DNA of 30,189 bases from CAWEEP01 sp963808125 (GCA_963808125.1 CAWEEP010000010.1:1-30189); one strand, 5' to 3'. Counted from the first letter of the stretch, positions 7,789-16,105 are shown. Notes: generated from the sequence alone by a model not told the origin. Numbers and translations are program-made.

Positions 7789-7923
7789 CTATCGAACGAA
7801 GGCGTCGAGCAGGAGCCACACTGCCCCCGTGGCGCCGATGAGCCAGCCGAGGATGGCCGCAAGGGTGAAGATGCAGCAGCCCCGTCCGAAGTGGTGGTGG
7901 CGGGGGACGGCCTCGCGGGTCAC
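7789..7923 (-). CDS. 44-residue single-pass membrane protein
   Basis: A very short gene translated from GTG 7,923, which overlaps the stop of the lipoprotein gene in a GTGA pair, suggesting translational coupling. The N-terminus is basic with a histidine cluster (TREAVPRHHHFGRGCC), followed by one clear membrane segment, IFTLAAILGWLIGATGAVWL, and a short LLDAFVR end. Function is unknown. Membership of the pilus-type operon suggests an envelope role (inference). It could be a chance ORF, but the coupling, the hydrophobic segment and the tidy stop just before the next ribosome site argue for a real gene. Confidence 0.5.
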   Translation of the reverse strand: MTREAVPRHHHFGRGCCIFTLAAILGWLIGATGAVWLLLDAFVR

Positions 7924-8559
7924 GATGGCAGATCCGCCACGAGCATGCCCTCGACGGTGCCGTAGGTGGTGGCCCAGCGGTCATCCCAGGCGGCGTCGGA
8001 GGCGTGGTCGCGCACGTCCCAGTAGTGGGTGAGGACGGCGGTGGCGACCCAGGCGCTGGCCGTGCCGATGTCACCTTGGGCCATCGGCACCCCCGTCATG
8101 CAGGCGGTGTAGAGCCAGCACTCGAGCGTGGTCCAGTGCGCCGAGATGAGGGCGTAGTAGGTGGCGTCGGAGTCGGCGTTGGCGGCGGCGGCCTGGGCGT
8201 CGAGGGCGGCGTCCCAGGCCATGTCGAGGACCGCAGTGTTGCACTCGGCCTGCGACCAGCCCGAGGGCGGGTCGTACGCGATGGTCGGCCACGTGGGAGG
8301 GGTGTCGGTGGGGTCGGTCACGGTGGGCGCCTGCGGGGCGCTGGGGGCCGCCGTGGGGCTGGCCGGCGCCGTCGGGGTGAGCGTGCTCGTCGGGACGAGC
8401 GTGGGCGGAGAGGGGGCGGCGGGGAGCGACGCCGTGGCGCTGGGCGTGGGCCGTGGCGCCCGGGGCGGCGGGGCTGGCCGGGGAACCCCCGCCGGCGCAG
8501 GCGGCGCACAGGCCGGCGCCGGGGATGGCCACGATGGTGAGACAGGCGTTCATGCGCAT
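7920..8559 (-). CDS. Putative secreted lipoprotein with Pro/Ala/Thr linker (frameshifted)
   Basis: The N-terminus, from ATG 8,559, reads MRMNACLTIVAIPGAGLC and then AACAGGG, a short hydrophobic stretch and a possible lipobox cysteine followed by glycines. A Pro/Ala/Thr/Ser-rich linker of roughly 60 residues (SPPTLVPTSTLTPTAPASPT) leads to a ~130-residue C-terminal domain with WPTIAYDPPSGWSQAECN, DATYYALISAHWTTLECWLY and VLTHYWDVRDHASDAAWDDR. Signal and body lie in different frames that must join at about 8,420-8,470 by one indel, probably sequencing error; the body alone would start at GTG 8,321. The start overlaps the stop of the small gene upstream (TGATG). The domain is not recognised. An extracytoplasmic partner of the TadE/TadG-like proteins is the simplest guess. 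Confidence 0.55.
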
Positions 8560-8688
8560 CAGCCCGCGCGGTAGTTCGTCATGGAGCGGACGTAACTCTT
8601 CGGCGCCCGCTCCTGCAGGCGGGTGGTTCGCCGCGCGGGGTTGTAGAACTCGGCGATGCATCTGGATTGCCGCGCGTGACTTGCTCAT
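8559..8688 (-). CDS. Small protein gene of about 42 residues (one indel), unknown
   Basis: ATG 8,688 follows AGGAG by six bases, 38 bp after the TadG-like stop. The initial frame reads MSKSRAAIQM; shifting by one base near 8,661 continues as IAEFYNPARRTTRLQERAPK and SYVRSMTNYRAG, ending in a TGA that overlaps the lipoprotein start (TGATG). Good ribosome site and coupling at both ends favour a real small operon gene. The segment also resembles the C-terminal end of IS3-family transposases (FYNPxRRxxxLxxxxPxxYxxxM spacing), so a transposase remnant is the alternative. No function is proposed. Confidence 0.4.
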
Positions 8689-8726
8689 GGGTCGCTCCTG
8701 CCGGCGCGCCGCTCGAGTTGGCCGGG

Positions 8727-10709
8727 TCAGGGAAGCAGGTGATCCGGCGAGCCGGCGAATCCGACCTCGACGGAGAAGGTGTCCCCCGAGATGGTCGTGG
8801 GACCGACGTCATAGACGAGGTTCCAGTAGTCGTTCCAGCAGTTGCTGCTCCCGCCCGAGCACGCTGCGGCGTCGGCGAATGTCGAGGGCACGCTGATCTG
8901 GACCTGAACCCACTGCCCGTTGTAGATGGCGCCGCCGCTGGCGTTGGCGGTCTGGAACACGGCGCTGTTGGGTGTGGAGGTTCCCTCCCAGTTGGGGGAC
9001 ACCGTATCTTTTGTCCCGTCCTCATTGATGGTGGTGCCCAGATTGGTCATGGTGGTGACCCCGCTCGGGAATTGTGCCCACGTCGTGTCAGGTTCCTGCA
9101 CTCCCACCCACGCTCCTCCGGCCGTCGTGTTCGAGACGTCGCCGATGTCGAAGATGTCCACGTCGATGGTGTGGCCCGCATACGACGGGTCGAGCTTGAA
9201 GAGGGGGATGCTGAAGGAGAGATGGTTCGTGCTGCTGCTGTTGATGATCGGCGTGTAGACGGTCATGTCGTCCATGCCCGAGATCCCGCACTCGGTGACC
9301 GCCGGTGTGTTGACGCAGTCACCGCCGACCGTGGGGACGATCTGCACTGAGTATCCCTTGTGGGCGGTCGAGCTGCCGTCTGAGAGATTCCCCGTGTCTG
9401 GATTGCTGCCGCAGGGATTGCTGGTGCAGGTCGCCTGCCCGTTCCAGGTCAGGGTGTCGACCTCGAGGCGGAAGTACTCGGTTGAGCTGGTGCCGTTGGT
9501 CAGGACGCCCGGATCGGTGGTGGTGACAAGGTTCGCGTCGGCGCCGGATGGCGTGTAGTCGATCGCCGACACCCACTGGTGGTAGGTGGCGGGGGTGTGG
9601 CTCTTGACCGTCGTCGCCTGGCCCGAGCTGTTGAAGTAGAAGTAGCTGGCGCCCCCGCTTGGGCAGTTGGTCATGGTCCCGCCGTTGTCGTACTGCCCCG
9701 TGCCATTGCTGGCGATGCAGGTGGCGTTGTAGGGCTTGAAGACCTCCTGACTGACGAAGGTGTCCTGCGTGTCCGAGGAGAGTGTGTTCACCGCGAAGAG
9801 CGTGTAGGCCATCGCGGAGTATTCCGACGCGGTGGTGGTGTCCGTGCGCCCGCCGGTGTTGTTGTCGTCCGGGAAGCTGCCGTCGTCCTCGTGGTAGGTG
9901 TAGGTGCTGTTGGTGGCGTCGTCGCCATTGTCGGGCGCGAACGCCGGGTCGTAGACCTGGACGTCCGCGGACTGCCCAGGACCGAGCGTGATGAGGTAGT
10001 TGTAGCCGCCGTTGTAGTTGAGGTTGTACGCCGGGAAGTAAAGCTCGGTTCCGCTGGCCGGGCTGATCGGCTGCACGTCGGGGGCAACCATCGCGTCACA
10101 GTCGCTCTGCGGGCCGCAGGCGTTGACCGCGTCGTCGGGCGACGGGGTGAAGGGGTCACCTTCGGAGCGCGGATTGCCAAAGCCCTCGGTGCGCTCGAAG
10201 TAGAAGTTGTTGGCGCTGCCCAGCTGCGACAGCGTGCTGCCCTGCTGCGTACCCGGCTGGCCCAGGGCGATGGGAGGGAGGTACTCGGCGATAGCCGAGC
10301 GGGTGACAATGTGCGACCCGAAGCCGAGCAGCTTGAGGAAGGTGGTGGGCACCGTGACCGAGATGGTCACCTCGAGCTGGTTGGTGGTATTGGGCGGCTG
10401 CGAGGTGACGACGCAGGGGTACGGTCCCGCCGCCTGAGTGCAGGTCGATGAGGCTCGCGAAAAGTTGTTGCGCGCCGCCTCGACCAGGGCAGCGTTCTCC
10501 GCGCTGTTGTACTCGCCGGGCAGATAGGCCACGCCGGCCAAGGCGGCGGCGCCTGCGGCCCGTTCGACCTGGTCGCTGGCGAGATAGCTCATGCCAGCGT
10601 CGATGGACAGGCCGACGATGGCGAAGAGCACCAGAGACACCAATGCGAAGATGACCATGACCTGGCCGCGCTCGCCGCGCACGATAACTCGGTGACGGTA
10701 TGGGCGCAT
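8727..10709 (-). CDS. TadG-like Flp pilus-associated protein
   Basis: A 660-residue secreted or membrane-anchored protein. The N-terminus has the TadG-type motif RGERGQVMVIFALVSLVLFA followed by IVGLSIDAGMSYLASDQVER and AAGAAALAGVAYLPG: one membrane segment, then the helix that anchors many pilus-assembly proteins. The remaining ~550 residues are Asn/Thr/Ser/Gly-rich extracellular sequence with repeated aromatic strands (FPAYNLNYNGGYNYLITLG) and paired cysteines (NACGPQSDCD, CTSNPCG, CSGGSSNC) that could form disulfides. ATG 10,709 is supported by GGAGGAG; the upstream TadE-like stop lies only 6 bp away. TadG proteins act with TadE/TadF minor pilins in Flp/Tad pili. No TadA, TadB or TadC is visible, so this may be a minor-protein or secretion island. 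The part from 9,880 on is repeated in the second arm. Confidence 0.75.
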   Translation of the reverse strand: MRPYRHRVIVRGERGQVMVIFALVSLVLFAIVGLSIDAGMSYLASDQVERAAGAAALAGVAYLPGEYNSAENAALVEAARNNFSRASSTCTQAAGPYPCVVTSQPPNTTNQLEVTISVTVPTTFLKLLGFGSHIVTRSAIAEYLPPIALGQPGTQQGSTLSQLGSANNFYFERTEGFGNPRSEGDPFTPSPDDAVNACGPQSDCDAMVAPDVQPISPASGTELYFPAYNLNYNGGYNYLITLGPGQSADVQVYDPAFAPDNGDDATNSTYTYHEDDGSFPDDNNTGGRTDTTTASEYSAMAYTLFAVNTLSSDTQDTFVSQEVFKPYNATCIASNGTGQYDNGGTMTNCPSGGASYFYFNSSGQATTVKSHTPATYHQWVSAIDYTPSGADANLVTTTDPGVLTNGTSSTEYFRLEVDTLTWNGQATCTSNPCGSNPDTGNLSDGSSTAHKGYSVQIVPTVGGDCVNTPAVTECGISGMDDMTVYTPIINSSSTNHLSFSIPLFKLDPSYAGHTIDVDIFDIGDVSNTTAGGAWVGVQEPDTTWAQFPSGVTTMTNLGTTINEDGTKDTVSPNWEGTSTPNSAVFQTANASGGAIYNGQWVQVQISVPSTFADAAACSGGSSNCWNDYWNLVYDVGPTTISGDTFSVEVGFAGSPDHLLP

Positions 10710-10714
10710 GGGAA

Positions 10715-11293
10715 TCACTCCTCCGGCGCGAGCCGGACGACTGTGTACTGGTAGTCCGTCTGGGTGAACACGCTCATCGTTGGCGAGGTGTATGTGAATT
10801 TGACCCGCACGCCCAGCTCCAACTCGAAGGGGTGAAGCTGGTCGCGCAGGGTGAGCGGGTAGGAGAGGGTCGGTGTGCCGATGGCGGTGCCGCTGATCGG
10901 CCACTGGTCGATGGGGTCACCGGGGATGTAGGCGCCATTGTCTGGCGGGCAGTTCGAGTTGCCGAAGGTGCAGTCGTTGCCGGAGCCCCCCGGTCGGTAG
11001 ATGTCGATCTCGTTGATGACGGCGTTGGTGAACTGACTGTGGAGGACGGGGAGCATCTGCTCGATGATCGCCGTGTCGACCTGGTTCACGGTGACACCGG
11101 TGCCCAGGGTCGAGCCGTCGCCGAGCTCGGCTGCGTAACGGGCCCCCTCCTGAGCCGCCTGGATCGCCGTGTTGTTGTCGGCGACGAGGTCAGCGGCGGT
11201 CCATGCGCCCAGGAAGAGGACGACCATGACGGGGAAGAGGATCGCGAGCTCGACCAGCGACTGGCCCCGGGAGCGGCGGCGGAGGGGCCGCAT
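10715..11293 (-). CDS. TadE-like minor pilin-type protein
   Basis: A ~192-residue protein with a basic start (MRPLRRRSRG), then GQSLVELAILFPVMVVLFLG and AWTAADLVADNNTAIQAAQE with EGARYAAELG, the classic TadE signature: a glycine-glutamine cleavage or orientation motif, a glutamate five residues into the hydrophobic helix, and the AARxAA helix. The exterior domain includes INEIDIYRPGGSGNDC and ends VFTQTDYQYTVVRLAPEE. The start codon overlaps the stop of the upstream TadE-like gene (TGATG), and the TadG-like gene follows 6 bp later. Probably a membrane-anchored minor pilin or scaffold in a Tad-type system. Confidence 0.75.
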   Translation of the reverse strand: MRPLRRRSRGQSLVELAILFPVMVVLFLGAWTAADLVADNNTAIQAAQEGARYAAELGDGSTLGTGVTVNQVDTAIIEQMLPVLHSQFTNAVINEIDIYRPGGSGNDCTFGNSNCPPDNGAYIPGDPIDQWPISGTAIGTPTLSYPLTLRDQLHPFELELGVRVKFTYTSPTMSVFTQTDYQYTVVRLAPEE

Positions 11294-11961
11294 CACTGCT
11301 GGGGTTCCAGCCGGAAGACCGTGGAGTCGGTCAGGTGGAAGCTTGCGTTGGTGCCGGCGAACGTGTACGTGTAGGTGACGACGAGCCGGGCGAAGTCAGG
11401 CGCCGTCGACTGATTCACATTTCGGATCTTGGGCGGCCAGTTGTCGTTGCCAACTTGCGTTCCGGTCGCCGTGTAACTGTCCTCACACGGCGCAGTCCCA
11501 GTGCCCGGCCCATCCTGCGACGTGTCGCAGGTGCTGTCGTTGCACGGCTGGTTGCCTCCGGAGCCGCTGCCGGTGCTGTTGCAGGTGTTGCTGCCCGCCG
11601 TCTCACGCCAGATGTCGATCTCCGTCACGGTGAGCAGCGGCTGGCTGGTGAGGCCGGCGGCGTCCATGCGGCAGATGCCCACGTCATCCGCATTGCTTGC
11701 CGGGCATCCGGCGGGGGGCTGGACGCAGGTGGTCCCGGCCGCATAGGCGGCGCAGTTGCCCTCGGCTGCGATGGCCGCGATGCCGACGTCGGCGGCGTAG
11801 GAGATCGAGTTGCGGTCGTAGAGGAACAGCCCGGCGTTCACCGTGGAGAAGAGAACGAAGAAGAAGATCCCGCCCACGAGGGCGAACTCGACCATTCCCT
11901 GGGCCGCCATTCCGCAGCGACGGCGGCGGGCGGGGCGTGGACCGAGGCGTCGCATGTTCAC
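11293..11961 (-). CDS. TadE-like minor pilin-type protein, first gene of the operon
   Basis: A ~222-residue TadE-like protein: basic N-terminus, AAQGMVEFALVGGIFFFVLF membrane helix with the conserved glutamate, STVNAGLFLYDRNSISYAAD, then a cysteine-rich exterior region (NCAAYAAGTTCVQPPAGC, NADDVGICRMDAAG, CNDSTCDTSQDG) and a C-terminus VTYTYTFAGTNASFHL. GTG 11,961 is preferred because GAGGA lies 7 bases upstream; ATG 11,982 in the same frame has no ribosome site. It is divergent from recG across a ~110-bp spacer that should hold both promoters, though no strong hexamers stand out. A second copy lies at 27,123-27,791. Confidence 0.7.
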   Translation of the reverse strand: MNMRRLGPRPARRRRCGMAAQGMVEFALVGGIFFFVLFSTVNAGLFLYDRNSISYAADVGIAAIAAEGNCAAYAAGTTCVQPPAGCPASNADDVGICRMDAAGLTSQPLLTVTEIDIWRETAGSNTCNSTGSGSGGNQPCNDSTCDTSQDGPGTGTAPCEDSYTATGTQVGNDNWPPKIRNVNQSTAPDFARLVVTYTYTFAGTNASFHLTDSTVFRLEPQQ

Positions 11962-12075
11962 TGGAGGGTCCTCAGGAGACATGTACCATCCATGGTGGGC
12001 CAGCCAAGTATGCTGAATGACGCGATTGAATTCTGAGACATCACCGACCTGTTACGGTCCGGTGGTCCCCGCCGC

Positions 12076-14169
12076 ATGACGGATGCCCGGGACCAGGAGA
12101 TGGGCCGGATGCTCATCCATCCCACCGCCCTGCCCCCGGAGACGCCGGTGGAGCGGCTGTCCGGGGTCGGATCCGCCCGGGCCAGGGGCCTCGCCCGGCT
12201 GGGCATCGTCACTCTTGCCGATCTTCTGCTGCATCTGCCTCGCCGCTATGAGGATACGCGGGATGTCACGCCGGTCCGGCATCTGACCCCGGGGATGGTC
12301 CAGACAGCCCGGGTCCGGGTGGCCAGCGTGCGGGTCCGGCGCAGTCCCAGGCGAGGCATGGCGCTTGTCGAGGCGACGCTGGAGGAGGACGGTGCCGAGG
12401 TCGGCGCCGTCTGGTTCAACCAGCCCTACCTGGGCGCCCAGCTGAAGGTCGGCATCGACCTTCTGGTGAGCGGGAAGCTCAAGCAGTCGCTCCATGGCCT
12501 CACCTTCCAGAGCCCGACGTTCGAGCGCGCCGGGCCCTCGCAGCGCCATGTCGGACGCCTGGCGGCGGTGTACCCCGAGACTGAGAAGCTCACCTCCGCC
12601 TTCCTCAGAAGCCTGATCGCCCGGTACCTGCCGGTGGCGGACCGGATCCCCGACCGGCTGCCGCCGACCGTCCGCCAGGCGCAGAGGCTGATGCCGGTGG
12701 GCGAGGCGCTGCGGCAGGTGCACGTCCCCGACGACCAGCCGTCGGCCGACGCCGGCCGGGAGCGCATGGCCTTCGAGGAGCTCTTCCTGCTCCAGCTCGC
12801 CGCGGAGAGGGCGCGGCGGCGTCGGCTGCGCTCGACGGGGTTCGTCGCCCCCTATGACGCCGAGGTGGCGAGGGCCCTGACCAAGAGCCTTCCCTTCCGC
12901 CTCACCGACGGCCAGCGCATCGCCGCCCACCAGATCCTCACCGACCTCGCCGCCCCGGGGCCGATGAACCGGCTGCTCCAGGGCGACGTCGGCAGCGGCA
13001 AGACGGTGGTGGCCGCCCTGGCGGCGCTGATGACGCATCGCGCCGGCGGCCAGACCGCCGTCATGGCGCCCACCGAGATCCTCGCCCGCCAGCACTACGC
13101 GACGCTTGACCAGCTCCTCTCCGGCCACGGCCTTCCCCCGCGCCTCCTGCTGGGCAGCACCGGCAACCGAGCCCGCCGCGAGATCCTCGATGGGCTCGCC
13201 GCCGGCCACGACGCCCTGGTGGTGGGAACCCACGCGCTCATCGAGGACGACGTCGCCTTCAGCGGCCTCGGCCTCGTCGTCGTCGACGAGCAGCACCGCT
13301 TTGGGGTCGCCCAGCGTCAGAGGCTGCGCCTCAAGGCACGCGCCGTGCCCAACTTCCTGGCCATGACGGCGACCCCCATCCCCCGGTCGCTCACCCTCAC
13401 CCTGTACGGGGACGTCGACCTCAGCGAGCTGCGCGAGATGCCCCCCGGGCGCCTTCCCGTGGAGACGCGGGTGGTGCCCCCCGACCGGCGCGACGACGCC
13501 TACACGTTCATCCGCGGCCAGGTCGGGGAGGGCCGGCAGGCCTTCGTCATCTGCCCATTGATCGAGGAATCGGACAGCCTCGGCGCCAAGGCGGTGACCG
13601 CCGAGCACCAGCGCCTGGCGGAGGAGGTGTTCCCCGATCTCCGCGTCGAGATGCTCCACGGACGCATGCCGGCGCGGGAGAAGGCGGAGCGGATGGCCCG
13701 CTTCGCCTCCGGCGGGGCGGACATCCTGGTGGCGACGTCGGTGGTCGAGGTCGGTGTCGACGTCCCCAACGCCGCCATCATGGTCATCGAGGCGGCGGAA
13801 CGGTTCGGCCTCGCCCAGCTCCATCAGCTGCGCGGGCGGGTGGGGCGTGACCGGCATCAGGCCCACTGCCTGCTCTTCGAGGGCGAGCCGGACCCGGACG
13901 GGTCGGAACGGCTGCGCGCGCTGGAGACGACGCAGAGCGGCTTCGAGCTCGCCGAGCTGGACCTCCGCCTCCGGGGCCCCGGCGAGGTGGTCGGTCTGCG
14001 CCAGCATGGCCTTCCCGAGATGCGCGCCGCCGACCTGCTGGACGTCGCCCTGGCCCAGCGCGCCCGCGCCGCCGCCGTGGGCTGGCTGGATGGCGATCCC
14101 GAGCTCACCGCCTACGCGCCGCTGCGTGAGGCGATGCACGGCTACCGTGCCGTCTTCGACCTGGACTGA
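12076..14169 (+). CDS. recG: ATP-dependent DNA helicase RecG
   Basis: A 697-residue RecG, close to the usual ~690. The N-terminal wedge/OB part begins ETPVERLSGVGSARARGLAR and LLLHLPRRYEDTRDVTPVR. Helicase motifs are complete: Walker A GDVGSGKT (about residues 302-309), APTEILARQHY, the DEQHRFGV box (about 404), TATPIPRSLTLTLYGDVDLS, VATSVVEVGVDVPNA and QLHQLRGRVGRDRHQAHC. RecG remodels stalled replication forks and branch-migrates Holliday junctions in the cytoplasm. ATG 12,076 is used; ATG 12,109 with AGGAG upstream is an alternative. It leads a plus-strand operon with rsmD 22 bp downstream. The second arm carries a frameshifted copy at 24,920-27,008. Confidence 0.95.
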   Translation: MTDARDQEMGRMLIHPTALPPETPVERLSGVGSARARGLARLGIVTLADLLLHLPRRYEDTRDVTPVRHLTPGMVQTARVRVASVRVRRSPRRGMALVEATLEEDGAEVGAVWFNQPYLGAQLKVGIDLLVSGKLKQSLHGLTFQSPTFERAGPSQRHVGRLAAVYPETEKLTSAFLRSLIARYLPVADRIPDRLPPTVRQAQRLMPVGEALRQVHVPDDQPSADAGRERMAFEELFLLQLAAERARRRRLRSTGFVAPYDAEVARALTKSLPFRLTDGQRIAAHQILTDLAAPGPMNRLLQGDVGSGKTVVAALAALMTHRAGGQTAVMAPTEILARQHYATLDQLLSGHGLPPRLLLGSTGNRARREILDGLAAGHDALVVGTHALIEDDVAFSGLGLVVVDEQHRFGVAQRQRLRLKARAVPNFLAMTATPIPRSLTLTLYGDVDLSELREMPPGRLPVETRVVPPDRRDDAYTFIRGQVGEGRQAFVICPLIEESDSLGAKAVTAEHQRLAEEVFPDLRVEMLHGRMPAREKAERMARFASGGADILVATSVVEVGVDVPNAAIMVIEAAERFGLAQLHQLRGRVGRDRHQAHCLLFEGEPDPDGSERLRALETTQSGFELAELDLRLRGPGEVVGLRQHGLPEMRAADLLDVALAQRARAAAVGWLDGDPELTAYAPLREAMHGYRAVFDLD

Positions 14170-14191
14170 GTGGGGCGGAGAGGAGCGGCGG

Positions 14192-14773
14192 ATGGCGAAG
14201 CTGGCGGAGACGAGGATCACAGGCGGCGAGTGGCGAGGCCGGCGCATCGTCACGCCGAAGGGGTTCGACGTGCTGCGGCCGACCCGCGGCATGGTCCGCC
14301 AGGCCCTCTTCAACATCCTCGGCGCGGAGGTCGCGGGTGCCCGCTTCCTCGACCTCTACGCCGGCGCCGGGTCGGTGGGCTTCGAGGCCTTGAGCCGCGG
14401 TGCCGCCCGGGTGACCTTCGTGGACCGGGGCAGGGAGAGCCTGCGCATCATCGGCGCCAACGCCGACACCTTCGGCTGCCGCGACCGGGTGGATCTGATC
14501 GCGGCGGACGCCGTCCCCTGGCTCCGCCGGCGCCCCGTCGCGGCGCTGGAGGCGGACGTGTGCTTCGTGGACGCGCCCTACCAGGACGACGAGATGCTGG
14601 CGGCCCTGCGGGTGCTCGGCGACCTGGCACCGCCACTCATCGTGTGCGAACATCACCGCGCACGGCCGATGCCCGACACCCTGGGGACGATGGCCGCGGT
14701 GCGGACGGCCCATTACGGTCTCACCGATCTGACGATGTACCGGCCCCAGGACCGAGAGAGGACAGACCCATGA
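14192..14773 (+). CDS. rsmD: 16S rRNA (guanine(966)-N(2))-methyltransferase RsmD
   Basis: A 193-residue SAM-dependent methyltransferase that acts on G966 of 16S rRNA. It begins RITGGEWRGRRI with the family LRPTRGMVRQALFNIL segment, has the SAM-binding loop FLDLYAGAGSVGFEALSRGA, then VTFVDRGRESLRIIGANA, and a catalytic-region motif VCFVDAPYQDDEM. Most RsmD proteins have (D/N)PPY; here it is DAPY, and both arms agree, so this is not a read error. AGGAG lies six bases before ATG 14,192. The stop overlaps the coaD start (ATGA), the common actinobacterial-type recG-rsmD-coaD order. Confidence 0.92.
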   Translation: MAKLAETRITGGEWRGRRIVTPKGFDVLRPTRGMVRQALFNILGAEVAGARFLDLYAGAGSVGFEALSRGAARVTFVDRGRESLRIIGANADTFGCRDRVDLIAADAVPWLRRRPVAALEADVCFVDAPYQDDEMLAALRVLGDLAPPLIVCEHHRARPMPDTLGTMAAVRTAHYGLTDLTMYRPQDRERTDP

Positions 14774-15264
14774 GCGAGCGCGTCGCCCTCTACCCGGGGA
14801 GCTTCGACCCCATCACACTGGGCCATCTCGACATCCTGGAGCGGGCGACGGCGATCTTCGACCGCGTCGTGGTGTCGGTGCTGCGCAACCCGGCCAAGGA
14901 GCCGCTCTTCACGGTGGAGGAGAGGCTGGACATGATCCGCTCCGCCGTCGCCAGCCTCGACGGCAATGTCACGGTCGACACCTTCCAGGGGCTCACCGTG
15001 CAGCACGCGGAGGCGGTCGGCGCCATCGCCATCGTGCGCGGACTCCGCGCCCTCAGCGACTTCGAGACCGAGCTGCAGATGGCACTGATGAACCGCCGCC
15101 TCAGTCCCGGGATCCACACCGTCTTCCTGATGACGTCGGCGGAGAACATCTTCATGTCGTCATCGCTGGTGAAGCAGATCGGCCGGCTGGGCGGCGACAT
15201 CAGCGAGCTGGTGCCCCCGGCCACGGCGAAGGCCATCCGCCGCCGCTTCGGCGAGCCCAAGTGA
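14770..15264 (+). CDS. coaD: Phosphopantetheine adenylyltransferase
   Basis: A 164-residue CoaD that transfers AMP from ATP to 4'-phosphopantetheine, the penultimate step of coenzyme A synthesis. Landmarks are YPGSFDPITLGHLDILERA (the TxGH nucleotidyltransferase motif, H19), VVSVLRNPAKEPLFTVEER, AIVRGLRALSDFETELQMAL and SSSLVKQIGRLGGDISELVP near residues 129-148. ATG 14,770 overlaps the rsmD stop, and its own stop overlaps the next gene's GTG (GTGA). Length and motifs are complete in this arm; the second arm's copy has indels. Confidence 0.95.
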   Translation: MSERVALYPGSFDPITLGHLDILERATAIFDRVVVSVLRNPAKEPLFTVEERLDMIRSAVASLDGNVTVDTFQGLTVQHAEAVGAIAIVRGLRALSDFETELQMALMNRRLSPGIHTVFLMTSAENIFMSSSLVKQIGRLGGDISELVPPATAKAIRRRFGEPK

Positions 15265-15861
15265 GCGGCTCGCAGGCGGCGGGCGAGCCGTCTGTCCTCG
15301 ATGTTCTCGACGCCGTGGACGCCCTCGTCGGGGACGCCCGCCGCGTGCCCTTCAGCAGCAACGTCGTCGTCAACGAGGGTGAGCTGACGGATCTGCTGGA
15401 CCGGATCCGGACCTCGCTGCCCGACGAGCTGGCGGAGGCCCGGCATCTCCTCGACGAGCGGAGCGGATCCTGGTTGGGACCGAGGAGGAGGCGGCCCGGT
15501 TGCGGAGGAGGCCGAGCAGCAGGCGCGGCACCTGATCGAGGAGGGCCGTGCCCAGGTGGCGGCGCTGCGCGCCCAGGCCCAGGCCGAGATCCGCCGCCTC
15601 CTCGACGAAGCGCACGCGCAGGCCGAGCAGCTGGTCTCCGCGGACGCCGTGGCAAAGATCGCGGCGGAGCGCTCCGCGGTGCTGATGCGAGAGACGGAAG
15701 AGAGCGCGCAGCGCGTGGCGGCTGAGGCGGACAAGTACGTTCGGGCGGTCATGACTGGACTTGAGGAGCAGCTCGTCAAGGCCACGGAGACCGTCCGCCG
15801 GGGGCTCAAGGCGCTCACGCCACCGCGGCGGCGCCGCGAGGAGCCGTCGGGTCAGCCGTGA
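15261..15861 (+). CDS. DivIVA-like coiled-coil protein (frameshifted in this arm)
   Basis: A ~195-residue helical protein translated from GTG 15,261 (GTGA overlap with coaD). The N-terminus is SVLDVLDAVDALVGDARRVP and VVVNEGELTDLLDRIRTSLP, followed by a long charged coiled coil, AALRAQAQAEIRRLLDEAHA, DAVAKIAAERSAVLMRETEE and EEQLVKATETVRRGLKAL. Arm 1 has lost one G at about 15,460 and one at about 15,507 (CGGAG for CGGGAG), which break the frame; arm 2 has both Gs but lost a C elsewhere. Combined, they give an unbroken ORF through EEEAARLREEAEQQARHLIE. Such proteins sit between coaD and rpmF in high-GC Gram-positive-type genomes and resemble DivIVA or ATP-synthase-b-like helices. A cell-pole or membrane-curvature role is only inferred. 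Arm 2 ends earlier (TAG where arm 1 has GAG). Confidence 0.7.
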
Positions 15862-15928
15862 TCCCGTAGACTGCGGCCGGTCGCGGCGCGCCTCCGGCCG
15901 CGCGGCCTCGTCCTTCAGTGGAGACGTC

Positions 15929-16105
15929 ATGCCCCTTCCAAAACAACGGGTGTTGAGCCGCCGCCGAGACACGCGGCGCGCCCACCATGCGCTGCAGCTG
16001 CCCACGCTCAACCCCTGCCCGCAGTGCAAGCAGCCGCGCCTGCCGCACCGCGTCTGCCCCAATTGCGGCCATTACGACGGCCGCGAGGTCATCGCCACCG
16101 AGTAG
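15929..16105 (+). CDS. rpmF: 50S ribosomal protein L32
   Basis: A 58-residue L32 with RRRDTRRAHHALQLPTLNPC and LPHRVCPNCGHYDGREVI. Cysteines 30, 33, 43 and 46 form the zinc-ribbon type. GGAGA lies upstream of ATG 15,929. Arm 2 reads VSS where this arm reads VLS at residues 8-10; the family favours the arm 2 version. rpmF usually precedes plsX/fabH; here fabD follows directly 42 bp later. Confidence 0.95.
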   Translation: MPLPKQRVLSRRRDTRRAHHALQLPTLNPCPQCKQPRLPHRVCPNCGHYDGREVIATE

